From Allodiplogaster sudhausi (Eukaryota > Nematoda > Chromadorea > Rhabditida > Diplogasteridae): DNA of 64,000 nucleotides. The notes under the pieces were generated by a model. It was not told the origin of the DNA, ran no database searches, and saw only the letters and a list, made by a program, of their open reading frames with translations. The stretch covers positions 600,001 to 664,000 of the forward strand of contig CALZFC010000020.1 of NCBI GenBank assembly GCA_945643635.1, given 5' to 3'. The position numbers and the translations under genes are program-made. This document shows positions 35,376 to 46,560 of the stretch, piece by piece; position 1 is the first letter of the stretch, and each line of letters starts with the position of its first letter.

Positions 35376-36300
35376 TCGGTTTTTTTTTCTTTCTTTTACA
35401 ATCTGGGATCTGTATTCGTTTCTCCATTTTGGTATTAGGTCAGCCTTTAATTATGGAGATTTTCTTTTGAAGTATTCATACAGGGAATAAATATTTTCTA
35501 TAAAGCTATTGTACAATCTCGCCTGTTCTTTTACCGAGAGAGCGTGGCAATAGAGGAGGGGGCTAAAACCTACAGTCGCTAATTCTATATCAGTGAAATT
35601 TTACATGCTAAAATTCTAAAATGATATTCTGAAAATCGTTCAAATTTTCTGGAACTACGTCTAACGATGAGACGAACTGGTAATGAATCCGTTCAATGAA
35701 GAGAACCAGAATGAGTGAGGAAAAGACTAGCAAAAAGGGACACAAAGCTCGCTCAGTCTCATCACTGCTAGTGATAAGGAATTGGGCTTGGAACCGACAG
35801 ATTAGCCCTGAGGATGGGACATGTGGCGGCGAATCGAAGTGAACGAAAAAGACGAGTGAGAAAGGAAGTAAAAGGAACACAAAGAGAGCATGTGAATGAG
35901 GAGGGAAAGAGAAAAAGGAGACAGACAGTGAGAAGTAAGAGAGGGAAAATAGAAGAACTGGCCCGAGCAGCACTGTAGAGAATGAGGAGATGGCAGTTGT
36001 GAACGTCGCGAAGAGGCGTAAGACGCCCAGTCTTTCTTTGCCTGTTTGAAAACATCCTCTGTAAATTCTTAAGCAGAGCCGGTGCTGCAGTAACGATTAC
36101 AAGAATTTCAAAGTCGCGTTAAAGATAGAGAAGTCGATCGACTTTGAGTTTACATGCATCAGTTTGCATGTAAACTCTAAATTTCTGCAAATTGTTCACG
36201 CGCATAAATTTATCAGAAAAAAGGCCAGTACAGATAAGTAACCAAATGCTTTCAAAATCTTCTCAATAATGTAGAGAATAATAAGACAACGGTTCAGAGA

Positions 36301-39300
36301 CTACAATTCTCTCACAAAGTACCGCAAATTGTAAACTTTTTTCATTGACTCAATCATAGTTCCAACCAAATTGCGCTTGTAAAGCACTCGTTCACGAAGG
36401 AGGAAACAGATAGCAATGAAATTAGCGAGAAGAAGGCCGACGAAAGGGACTCGCAACTGGCTGAGAGTCATGATGGAGAAGGAGAAGGGTGGCGGCTTGA
36501 AGTCGAGCGACTCGCCTTGCGGACGAGAAATGTAGCGAAGGATAAGAGCGTGCATCTATTCAAACAAAAAATATATAAATAAAATAATACAATATAAAAA
36601 TATAACAAAAAATATATATAACATTCATTTATGCGCATCAACAACACAGTCCACCAACTTGTTCTGGTCCGAAAATGCTGACGAGATTCCGATTGAGAAT
36701 ATTGCGAAGCTTCCGAAGTCTTCGATCGTTTCGCAACAAGAAGGTCGCTGGATTTGGAATGCCGAAGCCCTCGCTAGCAAATGACGGGTACTTCTTATCC
36801 AGAGATGCCATGTCTCCGTAGGGCACAGCAATTCTCAAAAATTTAAGAACAGTTCCGGATGTCTACATTGATCAAGATCGTACGGTCGGAGTGGGCAGGG
36901 CGAGCGGAAGTTGCCATTGCTGCGGAGCTGGATGTCCGAGAAGCCGGAGTAGATGACGACGTAGCCAAAGAAATGCAGAGATGACTTTGCGCATAACTAC
37001 AAGTAATGCTATCTTTTTATTGGCGGAACTTCTATAACAGAATGATTTTGCAGTTCTCGCAGCTTTATCTAGTTTTCCATATTTCTCTCTCAATTCTTTT
37101 TCTCTTCCTTGTAATATATTTGCCATTTTCTGTTCATTTGGCTCGATGATGATGCGTTTGCCATATTTTTCAGCTGGATCGCCTCCGAAGAACTCCGCAA
37201 TCTGCAATTCGACTTACTTTTTACATTTATTCTTATTCTAGACCGAGGAGAACAAGTGCGAACAGTCTGTGGCTTGATAGTGAAGTCGCCTTTCATAATC
37301 AGCCGACCGCTGCCGTCTCGCAGATATTCAAGGAATTCAGTGACCGTTCTCAATACGCATGCAATTATTAGCGAATGTTTTAGTATTGTCTAGCTAAACG
37401 TAAAAATTGCATCTACTAGTAAGTTCGCATATGCGAAATGCGAACTGATTTGTAGATGTAATTGTCACATTTAGCTAAATTAGGCTAGACGAGAAGACGA
37501 ACGTTGGCGGCTTCACCGCAGTTTGAATCGCGTTGCCCTGGTACATTGCATTGTAGATGAGGAGAAGCATGAGTATCGAGAGATGGAAACTAAAAATAGC
37601 CGGGCGACGGCCGGAGAGCGGATCGGAAGAGAGTACTCGTTGAAGCGAGGAGGAGAAGCGTCTGAGAGTGATTACTAGAACATGGGCGAACATCTTTTGA
37701 CATTATGTGAGAATCCCTTACACCGAGTTCTCTCTGTCCTTGAGCATGAGAAGAAGAGCGAGGGTCAAGCATTCACATGCGTATGCAGAAAGCAGAGCAG
37801 CCACGAAAGCTGCGGCTATCCAAGGAGAGAAGACGAGAAAGTCGCCCAGTGCCCAGCCACCGTCCCAGTCGGCCCGTTCGTAAAAGGTGAACTGAAAACT
37901 GTACAATAATTATAAACATTTATGAACCTACGTATCATCTATTGACGAAACATTAATTTTTCAGGGATTGGCGGTCCCGGACCCCCGGCCCCGGGACCGT
38001 AGCCGACCCTGTGGTCTGGGGGAAGTGGATAATTGAATGAAGTTCACCGAATTTTCAAAATTTTGGATGGATTTTGCCTTCGTACTCAGATTTTATTTAG
38101 ATTTTTTTAAGCTTCGGGGCCGAGATCGGGGGCCAGGGCTGGGGCCGACAACGGGGATCGGGGCCTACCCTGGGGGCCGGGGCCGGATTCCCCCGGCCAC
38201 CCCTGTGTATCATCAATTGACGATGCATTGAATATTTTAACGGTTCAAATTAATCGCATATTGTGAAGTTGAGAATGAGCCCGTATGTACGTAGTCCATT
38301 GTGGGCGGGTGAGTGTAGTAAAAGTTTTCCAATCGCTGCTTCCGATACAATAAGTCTTCGGCCGTACCGTCAAGATTTCCTAAATGATGGAAATATATAT
38401 TTGTTTTTCGCTTTTGAACTCTCGCATGCCGATCAGCAAAAGGAGGAGAGAAGGGCGAACCCCTTTGAATCATTCCAAGCATCCCACCAAAGTATCCAGT
38501 CGTATTGTCGATTTCGAAACCACCTGAGAATCGATATATAGGATACACATATAGCATGTACATATATCGTTTCAGAAAGAATACATTTCAGTGCTACCGT
38601 AAGTGTCGACACGCACAAACTCGATAGGAAGCAGTCCGGCTTCCGATGCGGCCTTGTGCCAAATGTCCACGAAAATTCCTTTCAATTATTAGCTCAACAA
38701 TAAGTAATCATTTGAAAAACTTTTGTTGAAAATCACATTTTCTCTTTTAAATATACCGTATTTTCTCTATTAGTACCCCGGGGGTACTATTTTTCAATAC
38801 CCCTCCGAGAGGGGGGCACTATTAGAGGGAGGGGTTCTATTAGAGGAAGGGGTACTATTTTTCAATCTGAAACACTTAAAGTTTAATAACAACATTTTAT
38901 TTCCAAAAAAAGAAGAATAGTAGCCCGAATTCAATGGAATCATCACTGGGCTATCCGTTTTACAAAAACATTTATCATGAATCTGTTCATTGGAAAGAGC
39001 ACCCCATGCCTCCATGATCTTTACGAGGTACATTTAGAGCTGAAGTAGTAGACTATTAGGGCGGGGGTACTATTGGAGGGGGGGGGGTGTTCTACTAGAG
39101 GGAGGGGTTCTATTTTTCAATGGCATTTTCAGAGATTATTAGAGGGTTGGTTCTAATAAAGGTGGGGGGGTACTAATAGAGAAAATACGGTATGTATTTT
39201 ATTTAGCTGTAATACCTACCTGAAATTGTTTGAAGCTGCTGCGATTTACGGTAGACGAATGGATAGCTGCGATCGTCGACGTAGCCAAGGCGGAGGGGCA

Positions 39301-39372
39301 TCTCTCACAATCAGTTGTGTTCGTTAGCCGTCTTCTCACTCAGCCACATCTTGACGATGATAAATTGAACCG

Positions 39373-39415
<43 letters not shown>

Positions 39416-39763
39416 ATAGCTAGGTTAGCTAGTGAGAATTACTCTTTGAACATATTGAAACTGCAAATGAACGAACCGATCCGTGAGACCCTCTCGCTAT
39501 CTAAAATATACCGTTCCAGCGAAACAAGAAATAAAAGTCAAAAGAAGCGTGGAGCGAAGTGCTGTTCATAATATGACGACATTATAAAACACCCACTAAT
39601 TGATGACAGATGAAACTTCCGGTTTTCTTTGTTTGCTTCCAAAACTCAAATAATTAAGCCGAACTCACAACGGGCCAGGTTCTCGTATGACAGAAATTAA
39701 TGGGAACATGAGCCGCGGAAACATATTGGGTGCTAAAATAACAAGAAACGCTGGATTCGCCAT
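36301..39763 (-). CDS. iGluR-like receptor, copy 4 (one damaged donor)
   Basis: Exons A-J are open: A at 39299-39301 (ATG) downwards (GYVDDRSYPFVYRK), C/C2 38290-38525 (GMIQRG, NLDGTAEDLLYRKQRL), D 37715-37890, E 37490-37660, F, G about 37110-37200, H, I 36640-36838 and J 36301-36555 (M4). The donor after exon G reads ATATTAC where other copies have ATGGTAC, so the GT is lost and correct splicing is doubtful. A signal-peptide exon (39669-39763, MANPAFLVILAPNMF) keeps a GTGAGT donor, but the second 5' exon has been deleted. The A-B intron carries a 435-bp pogo-type element and the C-D intron a GC-rich hAT MITE. Confidence 0.6.
37962..38215. mobile_element. GC-rich hAT-type MITE, copy 4
   Basis: CAGGGATTGGCGG to GGCCACCCCTG, followed by TGTATCAT. 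The left flank is rearranged: TATCATCTATTGACGAAACA precedes it, so the left target copy is displaced. Confidence 0.75.
38756..39190 (-). mobile_element. pogo-type element in copy 4 (TA duplication)
   Basis: Ends CCGTATTTTCTCTATTAGTA and its reverse complement, flanked by TA (38754-38755, 39191-39192). Removing the element and one TA restores AAATATATGTATTTT, exactly the intron sequence of copies 1, 2 and 5. The minus strand encodes VKIMEAWGALSNEQIHDKCF, aligned with related frames in the two sister elements. The E/D-AW-x-x-L/I-P...SF-x-x-CG pattern there matches the C-terminal part of pogo/Tigger transposases. Confidence 0.85.
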
Positions 39764-40454
39764 TACCAATAATATTTAATCATTTAGCAAACGTATTCAG
39801 ATGAGATGCGGACTCAACTATTTGATCCTCCTTCGGCCCAAGCAATAACTTGAAATATGATATGACGACAATTAGTTCTAAGCACACCGTGCAGCGACAA
39901 CTAATTTTGTCTTCATTCGATTCTCAGTTTGCATGCCTACAAATCTGCTTACGGGTAGTAGAAAAACAAAATATAACAAAATATGAGTGACTATGTCGCT
40001 AAAATACATATATGTTTGGGTGCAGGCGGAAAAAGAACAAAAAAAGATGTACGCAAAACGGAAAGGACTTTCCAAAAGCCCCTCTCGTTCTTTCTGCAAT
40101 GTTTGTTTTAGTGTGTGTTTTGCAGTTCCAACATTCCTTCGAGAGTGCCCACGAAGTCTTTTCTTCTGTGTTAATCACATGGAATGTTCTTCTGGTAGCT
40201 TGACAATATTCTCGAGTTGTTCAAGATTCAGCTTTCATTACCCTGTAATACGAGAAGCCATTCGCCTGAGCAAGTGGAACGGAATGAACTCACCAGTTAA
40301 ACAAAAATGTAGACATCGCAACAATCGGAACATTATTTTTCCTTACAACGGAATGATGCGATACATTCGAGCAATAAAATTTAAGACTAGTAAATTAAAA
40401 AATTATTCACACATATAAATTTACCAGAAAAAAAGTAGTTAGTTGGGATAAGCA
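39302..40454. other. Region 5' of copy 4 and 3' of copy 5
   Basis: Includes the TA microsatellite, copy 4's signal-peptide exon, the shared GACAACTAATTTTGTC leader (39890) and, at 39990-40210, a truncated piece of the upstream unit present at 45600, 51150 and 55010 (frame GKDFPKAPLVLSAMFVLV). 40210-40454 shows the TTCTCGAGTTGTTCAAGATTCAG block also seen at 46980 and, inverted, at 54690. Confidence 0.5.
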
Positions 40455-40661
40455 AGAATATTGCGAAGGTTCCGAAGTCTTCGATCCTTCCGCAAGAAGA
40501 AGGACGATGGATTTGGAATGTCGAAGCCCCCGCTAATAAAAGACGCGTATTTCTCGGTATCCAATGACTTCATTTCGTCGGGAGGCACTTTCTGAAAACT
40601 TTTTATAAATGAAATATTTACTTTGCCCAATCAATTCTAGCGCGCCCATTTTCATGGCGAG

Positions 40662-40826
40662 CAGAGGTGTCAACGGGCTCAACATTTTTGAGCCGGTCTG
40701 GCCGGTCTGGCCCAAGGTCTGGGCCGGCCTGGCCCGAGCGATTTCCGGGCCCTAGAATTTTGGGCCCTGAGAAGTTGGGCCGTCCGGCCCTATGGGCCGA
40801 GCCGTGCCGGGCCGTTGACACCTCTG
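40662..40826. mobile_element. hAT-type MITE, 165 bp
   Basis: Terminal inverted repeats CAGAGGTGTCAACGG and CCGTTGACACCTCTG with a perfect 8-bp duplication ATGGCGAG (40654-40661 and 40827-40834). The interior is built from GGCCGG/CCGGCC-type units. The 8-bp duplication and CAGAGGTG ends are diagnostic of the hAT superfamily. It lies between exons H and I of iGluR-like copy 5; sister copies lack it. Confidence 0.92.
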
Positions 40827-41998
40827 ATGGCGAGAGAATAATCAAATTTGAGAACAGTCCCGGATGTCTACATTAATCAAGATCGTACGGTCGGAGTGGG
40901 CAGGGCGAGCGGAAGTTGCCATTGCGGCGTATCCGGATGTCCAAGAAGCCGGAGTAGACGGAGACTTGGCCATAGAAATGCAGAGATGACTTTGCGCATA
41001 ACTACAACTAATGCTATCTTTTTATCTGGCAGAACTTCTTCAACAGAATGATTTTGCAGTTCTCGCAGCTTTATCTAGTTGTTCCACTCGCTCTCTATCT
41101 TTGTTTTCTCCATTTCTTTCTCGCTCTTCTTTTTCTCTTCCTTGTGACCATATTTGCCATTTCCTGTCCAGTTGGCTCGATGATGATGCTCTTGCCTTAT
41201 GTTTCAGCTGGATCGCCTCCGAAGAGCTCCGCAATCTGTAATTCGACTTACTTTTTACATTTATTCTTATTCTAGACTGATTTTCAAGTTCGAAATTGGG
41301 AGAAACTAGTGAGAACAATCTGTGGCTTGACGGTGAAGTCGCCTTTCACAATCAGCCGACCGCTTCCGTCTCGCAGATATTCAAGGAATTCAGTGATCGT
41401 TCTCAATACGAATGCAATTATTAGCGAATGTCTTAGTTTTTTCAAGCTAAACGTAACACCTGCATCAACTAGTAAGTTCGTATATGCCAAATGTGAACTT
41501 ATTAGTAGATGTAATTGTTACATTTAGCTAAATTAGGCTAGACGATAAAACGAACGTTGGCGGGATCACGGTAGTTTGAATCGCGTCGCCCTGGTACATT
41601 GCATTGTAGAGTAGGAAAAGCATGAATACCGAGAGATGGAAACAAAAAATAGCCGGGCGTCTTCCGGAGAGCGGATCAGAAGAGAGTACTCGTTGTAGCG
41701 AGGAGGAGAAGTGTCTCATAGTAGGGAGCAAGAGAAAATTTTCGCATCGCTTGATATTATTTGAGCATCCATAACACCGACTTCTCGCTGCTCTTGAGCA
41801 TGAGAAGAAGGGCGAGGGTCAAGCATTCACAAGCGTAGGCAGAAAGTAGAGCAGCCACAAAAGCTGCGGCTATCCAAGGAGAGAAGACGAGAAAGTCGCC
41901 CAGTGCCCAGCCACCGTCCCAGTCGGCCCGCTCGTAATAGGTGAACTGAAAACTGTACAAAATAATTATTCACATTTATGAACTTACGGATGTTTCAT

Positions 41999-42043
41999 CA
42001 GGGATGGCCGTCCCCGGGGCCGGGAACCCCCGGCCAACCCCTG
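41999..42043. mobile_element. GC-rich hAT-type MITE, copy 5 (internally deleted)
   Basis: Only 45 bp remain: CAGGGATGGCCG ... CCGGCCAACCCCTG, flanked by TGTTTCAT and TATATCAC. A minimal derivative of the same insertion found in copies 1-4. Confidence 0.7.
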
Positions 42044-42483
42044 TATATCACCAATTGACGAAGCATTGAATATGTTAACGGTACAAATTAGGCGCATATT
42101 GTGAAGTTGAGAATGAGCCCGTACGTAGTCCATTGTGGGCGGGTGAGTGTAGTAAAAGAAGGCCAATCGCTGCTTCCGATACAATAATTCTTCGACCGAA
42201 CCGTCACGATTTCCTTGATGATGGAAATATATATATTTGTTTTCCGCTTTTGAACTCTCGCATGCCGATCAGCAAAAGGAGGAGAGATGGGCGAACCCCT
42301 TTGAATCATTCCAAGCATTCCATCAAAGTATCCAGTCGCATTGTCGATTTCGAAGCCGCCTGAGAATTCATTTTATACATATGTATATATACATATATGT
42401 ATATATATATAATAAATATGTGTATATATATGTATATATATATATATATATATATTATAAATAAATAAATGTGTATATACATA

Positions 42484-43613
42484 CAGTCCCGCCCAGGATC
42501 TTGGTACCAAGGACGCGTCGGACGAGTCGGACGCGTCCAAATGCATCCTCGTTCATAACTATTGTTCTAGGAAAAACTAAAATATTTTAAATGGTACATT
42601 AGGTTGCTTATAGAGAGCGGGCTACTATTAAAAAATCGATAATTTCTAATCATTTGATAAGAAGTTATCAGTTTTTGCCTATAAAAAATTTCATTTTTAA
42701 TATTTTTCAATGAAATTTTTCCTGTACCATTATTTTGTCTCTACTCATATCCACAAATAATAAAATTAAAGATTGTATCATTGATAACGGAAATCTATAA
42801 ATGAGAACTTATCACGCATGTTCATATGATGTAAAGATTCGCCTTACGATTCTGAATCTAATTCTGTGATCAGTTTTCAATAGAATGTGCCGGTTAACAG
42901 TGTATTCTTGATTGTGTGTACTTTGCAAGACTTTCTTCAGAAAGAACAGGGCAGAGTGGCCTAGCAGGCAGAGGGGGCGGGGCCTAACCCTCTTTTTCTC
43001 TGCCTGTGCTATTTCGCTACCTCAAACTTGGGTAATTAAACCGAAGACGAAAAGAGCGCGCGCTACATTTCTGAGTATCAATGCTAGAGCAGCAACCTAG
43101 ATTTATACGCATCATACCGGGCCAAAATGTTGACAAAGACCAAGATAATGGGGAATCTTGAAGAAAGACTTGCAAAGTACACACAATCAAAAATGTTGTT
43201 TACCGGCAATTGCTGTTGAAAACTGATTACATAATTAGATTCAGAATCTTAAGGCGAATCTTTACATCACATGAACATGCGCGATAAGGTCTCATTTATC
43301 GATTTCCGTTATCAATGATACAATCTTTAATTTTATTATTTGGGGATGTGTGTAGAGACAAAATAATGGTACAGGAGAAATTTCGTTTAAAAATATTTGA
43401 AATGAAATTTTTTATTAGCAAAAACTGATAACTTCTTATCAAATGATAAAAAGTTATCGATTTTTTAACAGTAGCATTCGTACTCTATAAGCAAAGTAAT
43501 GTACCATTAGAATATTTTAGTTTTTCCTAGAACAATAGTTATGAATGAGGATGCATTTGGACGCGTCCGACTCGTCCGACGCGTCCTTGGTACCAAGATC
43601 CTGGGCGGGACTG
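42484..43613. mobile_element. Tc1/mariner-like foldback element, 1.13 kb
   Basis: Starts CAGTCCCGCCCAGGATCTTG and ends with the reverse complement, TA on both sides (42482-42483, 43614-43615). Arms 42484-42941 and 43159-43613 pair almost throughout, around a 217-bp loop. CAGT ends and TA duplication are Tc1-like; no transposase remains. The subterminal GGACGCGTCGGACGAGTCGG is itself repetitive. The loop contains GTGGCCTAGCAGGC, which fits a pol III A box, but no B box was found. Confidence 0.88.
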
Positions 43614-43619
43614 TATGTA

Positions 43620-43925
43620 CCGTATTTTCTCTATTACTACTCGTGGAGGTACTATTTTTCAATGTGATCTACTAAAAGTTTGATAATAACAATTTCTTCT
43701 CAAACAAAGGAGAATCATAGCTCAAATTCATTGGAATCATAACTGGAATATCCATTTTACCACATATTTTGAATGAATGTTCCATCAGTAGATTGGGGAG
43801 AGCATCCCATGCCTCCAGGACCCATTCGAGGTACGTCTCGAGCTGAGATATTAGAGAGTTAGGGGGCACTATTGGTGGGGGGGGGGGGTCTAATAAAGGT
43901 GGGGGTACTAATAGAGAAAATACGG
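43620..43925 (-). mobile_element. pogo-type element in copy 5 (TA duplication)
   Basis: 306 bp with CCGTATTTTCTCTATTA ends and TA on both sides (43618-43619, 43926-43927), only four bases from the end of the Tc1-like foldback. The minus strand gives YLEWVLEAWDALPNLLMEHS followed by FKICGK, the clearest pogo-transposase C-terminal match of the three copies. Confidence 0.85.
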
Positions 43926-43958
43926 TATATATAAATAACTTTATACATAAATAAATCA

Positions 43959-44009
<51 letters not shown>

Positions 44010-44868
44010 CAATAAATAAGTACATGTGTATATCATCATGTCATAGATAATACATTTCAGTGTTACCGCGAGAGTCGACACGCACAAACTCGATAGGAAG
44101 CAGTCCGGCTTCTGATGCGGCTTCGTGCCAAATGTCCACGAAAATACCTTTCAATTATTAGCTCAATAATAAGTAATCATTTGAAAAAAAACTTCTGTTT
44201 AAAATCACATTTCTCTTTTAAATATATGTATTTTATTAGTTGTAATACTAACCTGAAAGTGTTTGAAGCTGCTGTGATTTACGGTAGATGAATGGATATT
44301 TGCGATCGTCGACGTAGCCAAGGCGGAGGGGCATCTCGCTCTCTAAAATATACCGTTCCAGCGAAACAAGAAATAAAAGTGCGAAGAACAAGTATTCCCA
44401 AACGTGAAAGGGATGAGACAATCTACACCATTGCCTTCAAATATTGTCAGTGGAAAAAAACCTTGTACACGGTTTCGCAACGCCTTCATAAGTTTGCCTC
44501 TTTCAAGGGTGCAATAGAAGCGTGGAGCGTTTACAAAGTGACGACATTATAAAACACCCACCAATTGATGACAGATGAAACTTCTGGTGTTCTTTTTTTG
44601 CTTCCAAAACTCAAATATTTAAGCGGAAGATACAGCGGGTCAGGTGCTCGCATGACAGCAATTAATGGGAACATGAGCCGCGGAAACATATTGGGTGCTA
44701 AAATAACAATAAACGCAGTATTCGCCATTACCAATAATATTTGATCATTTAACAAACAGATGAGATGCGGACTCAACTATTTGATCCTCCATCAGCTCCT
44801 AGCAATAATTTGAAATATGATATGATGACAATTAATTCTATGGGAAGCACACGGTGCAACGACAACTA

Positions 44869-45263
44869 CCGTATTTTTGAGGGGCACTATTTGAGGGAGG
44901 TGTTCTATTAGAGGGAGGGGTTCTATTTTCAATATGAGACACAAAAAAGTTTGATAACAAAATTTCATTCTCAAAATGTAAGAATCATAGCTCAAATTGC
45001 ATGGAATCATCGCTGTAATATCCAATTTGACACATATCTTGAATGGATTTGCCATCATTACATTGGGGAGAGCATCCTATGCCTCCAAGATCCATTCGAG
45101 GTACCTCTCGAGCTGACAATTAGACTGTAAGGGGGGGTACTATTAGAGGGGGGGGGGGTTCTACTAGGGGGAGGGTTCTATTTTTCAATGGCATTTTCAG
45201 AGGGGGGTACTATTAGAGGGGGGGTTCTAATTAAGGGGGGGGGTACTAATAGAGAAATTACCT
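44869..45263 (-). mobile_element. pogo-type element upstream of copy 5
   Basis: 395 bp, left end CCGTATTTTTGAGGGG, right end TAATAGAGAAATTACCT (two end bases changed), TA at both sides. Inserted in the shared leader CAACTAATTTTGTC, whose empty versions are at 28825 and 34565. The minus-strand frame LERYLEWILEA, stop, DALPN, FKIC is a decayed relative of the other two copies. Confidence 0.8.
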
Positions 45264-45435
45264 TAATTTGTCTTCTCTCGATTCTCATGCTTAGGTTAGT
45301 TATTGTATCTTTCTCTGCCTCTTTTCCTTTCTCGCTCTTTCTGTCCTTCACTCTCTCTTCCTCTCCCCTTACATATGTATGTACGTTAATGTTGTTCTAA
45401 ATAAGGGAGGGAAGAATAGTTTGTGACTTTAACAG

Positions 45436-45700
45436 GTTAAGGGGAACGAAGCAGTGGTGCTGTACGCTCTGGAGAAGCTCGACGTTGGAATTGAAAGAAT
45501 CACCAAGTATCGATCCTCTTTATGTTTGGATTGGCAGCAAGTCGCACGCCGTTGACATCATCGAGGCGACCGCCGGACACTTCTGTGATCTACAAATTAT
45601 AACACGTTTTTACGAGGAAAAAAACGAACGAGCGAGTCTATTCTACCCTTTATGGTCTATCAAACAAGCAAAGCTCAAAGAAATTTTCATTTGATAAATA
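45436..45700 (+). CDS. Conserved unknown exon, copy c, and adjoining frame
   Basis: After AACAG: VKGNEAVVLYALEKLDVG, IERITKYRSS, homologous to 35291-35375. Immediately downstream in another frame is IDPLYVWIGSKSHAVDIIEA then TAGHFCDLQ, which looks coding (GC-rich third positions) and may be joined by a short intron or a frameshift. Family not recognised; probably a gene that alternates with the iGluR-like copies on the opposite strand. Confidence 0.35.
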
Positions 45701-46560
45701 CGCGAGTCATACCGCGTTGTCTTCTCGTAACAAAAGAAACAGCCTCCCTTGCAATGAGAGAGAGAGCGTGCAAAAGTGAGAGAGCACAACAATTTAATAA
45801 GGTTCTCGAATGGCAAAAGAAGTGCAACAGTTTGCTCCACTTTGGCACAGTGCCAGCAAGCGAGTTCATTTATTTCGGTGAAGAAACAAAAGCGCTTCAT
45901 AAACTCACTTGTCCTTTCTCCCCCCTTTCAGGCTCCTTTTTTTTGCTCCTTTCTCTCATGTATTCTTAAAAGAGCATTCTTAGCATTACAATTGCTCTCT
46001 CGCCAGCACCTGGCACATTTGAGAAAATGAGCAGTCAAAACATGAATATTTGAAAAGAGAGCTTATCGCTATTCTTATATCGCCGCTCTGGACGTGGGAG
46101 AAGCAAAACAATTCAGCAAAGGAGGTGAGACGAAAATGGCCAATCAGAAATATTGTCTGCAAAATCTGAATAAGCGCAACTGAAAAAAACTCTAGCAAAA
46201 TATGAGTGACTTTGTTACTAAAATACATATATTTTAACAAATGCCCGCTGTTTGGATGCAAGCAGAAAAAGAACAAAAAAAAATATGTGCGCTAAACGGA
46301 AAGGAATTACCAAAAGCCCCTCCCGCTCTTTCGGCAATGTTTGTTTTATTGTTTTTGCAACTCCAAAATTCCTTCGAGTTACGCTTTTTTTGTGCCCCAC
46401 GAAGAAAGCATCGGTTTTTTTTCCACATGTAAGTCACATAGAAGAACTATCCAGGATGTCACGAATTCTCGCGGACATGTCGTCCAACAAAAATCTTCTT
46501 CCCATAACTCCCACGCCTACGATCGAAGAAAATAGCAAGGCCATCCGAATAAAATTTATA
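45600..46560 (+). repeat. Duplicated unit U, copy 1
   Basis: About 0.95 kb also present at 51150-53640 (interrupted by a foldback element) and, inverted, at 55010-56110; a fragment is at 39990-40210. Conserved stretches include frames KRKGITKSPSRSFGNVCF and SRMSRILADMSSNKNLLP (best preserved here), which may be old exons of an unidentified gene. Nothing here was recognised. Confidence 0.7.

Larger units (their letters stand above)
34452..36300. other. Region between copy 3 exon 1 and copy 4
   Basis: Contains the shared leader (34540-34713), a solo LTR (34714-35265), the unknown exon b (35291-35375), about 700 bp without a recognisable exon (35376-36090), and a block at 36091-36300 that repeats 31060-31270 and encodes the plus-strand string YKNFKVALKIEKSIDF. 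That string is related to KNCKVAGKEEKTIDFL at 47591-47681. Confidence 0.5.
40455..44728 (-). pseudogene. iGluR-like receptor, copy 5 (3'-truncated pseudogene)
   Basis: Exon I stops abruptly at 40455 (RKDRRLRNLRNIL, then unrelated sequence), and exon J with M4 is absent. Exons A (ATG at 44332-44334), B (about 44060-44150), C, D (41765-41955) and E (41540-41710) remain readable, the last two nearly identical to copy 3. A hAT MITE (40662-40826) sits between H and I. The B-C intron holds a 1.1-kb Tc1-like foldback and a pogo element. A deletion joins the block upstream of exon A directly to GAGCGAG before the ATG. A signal-peptide exon (44634-44728) survives with a weakened GTATCT donor. Confidence 0.85.
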
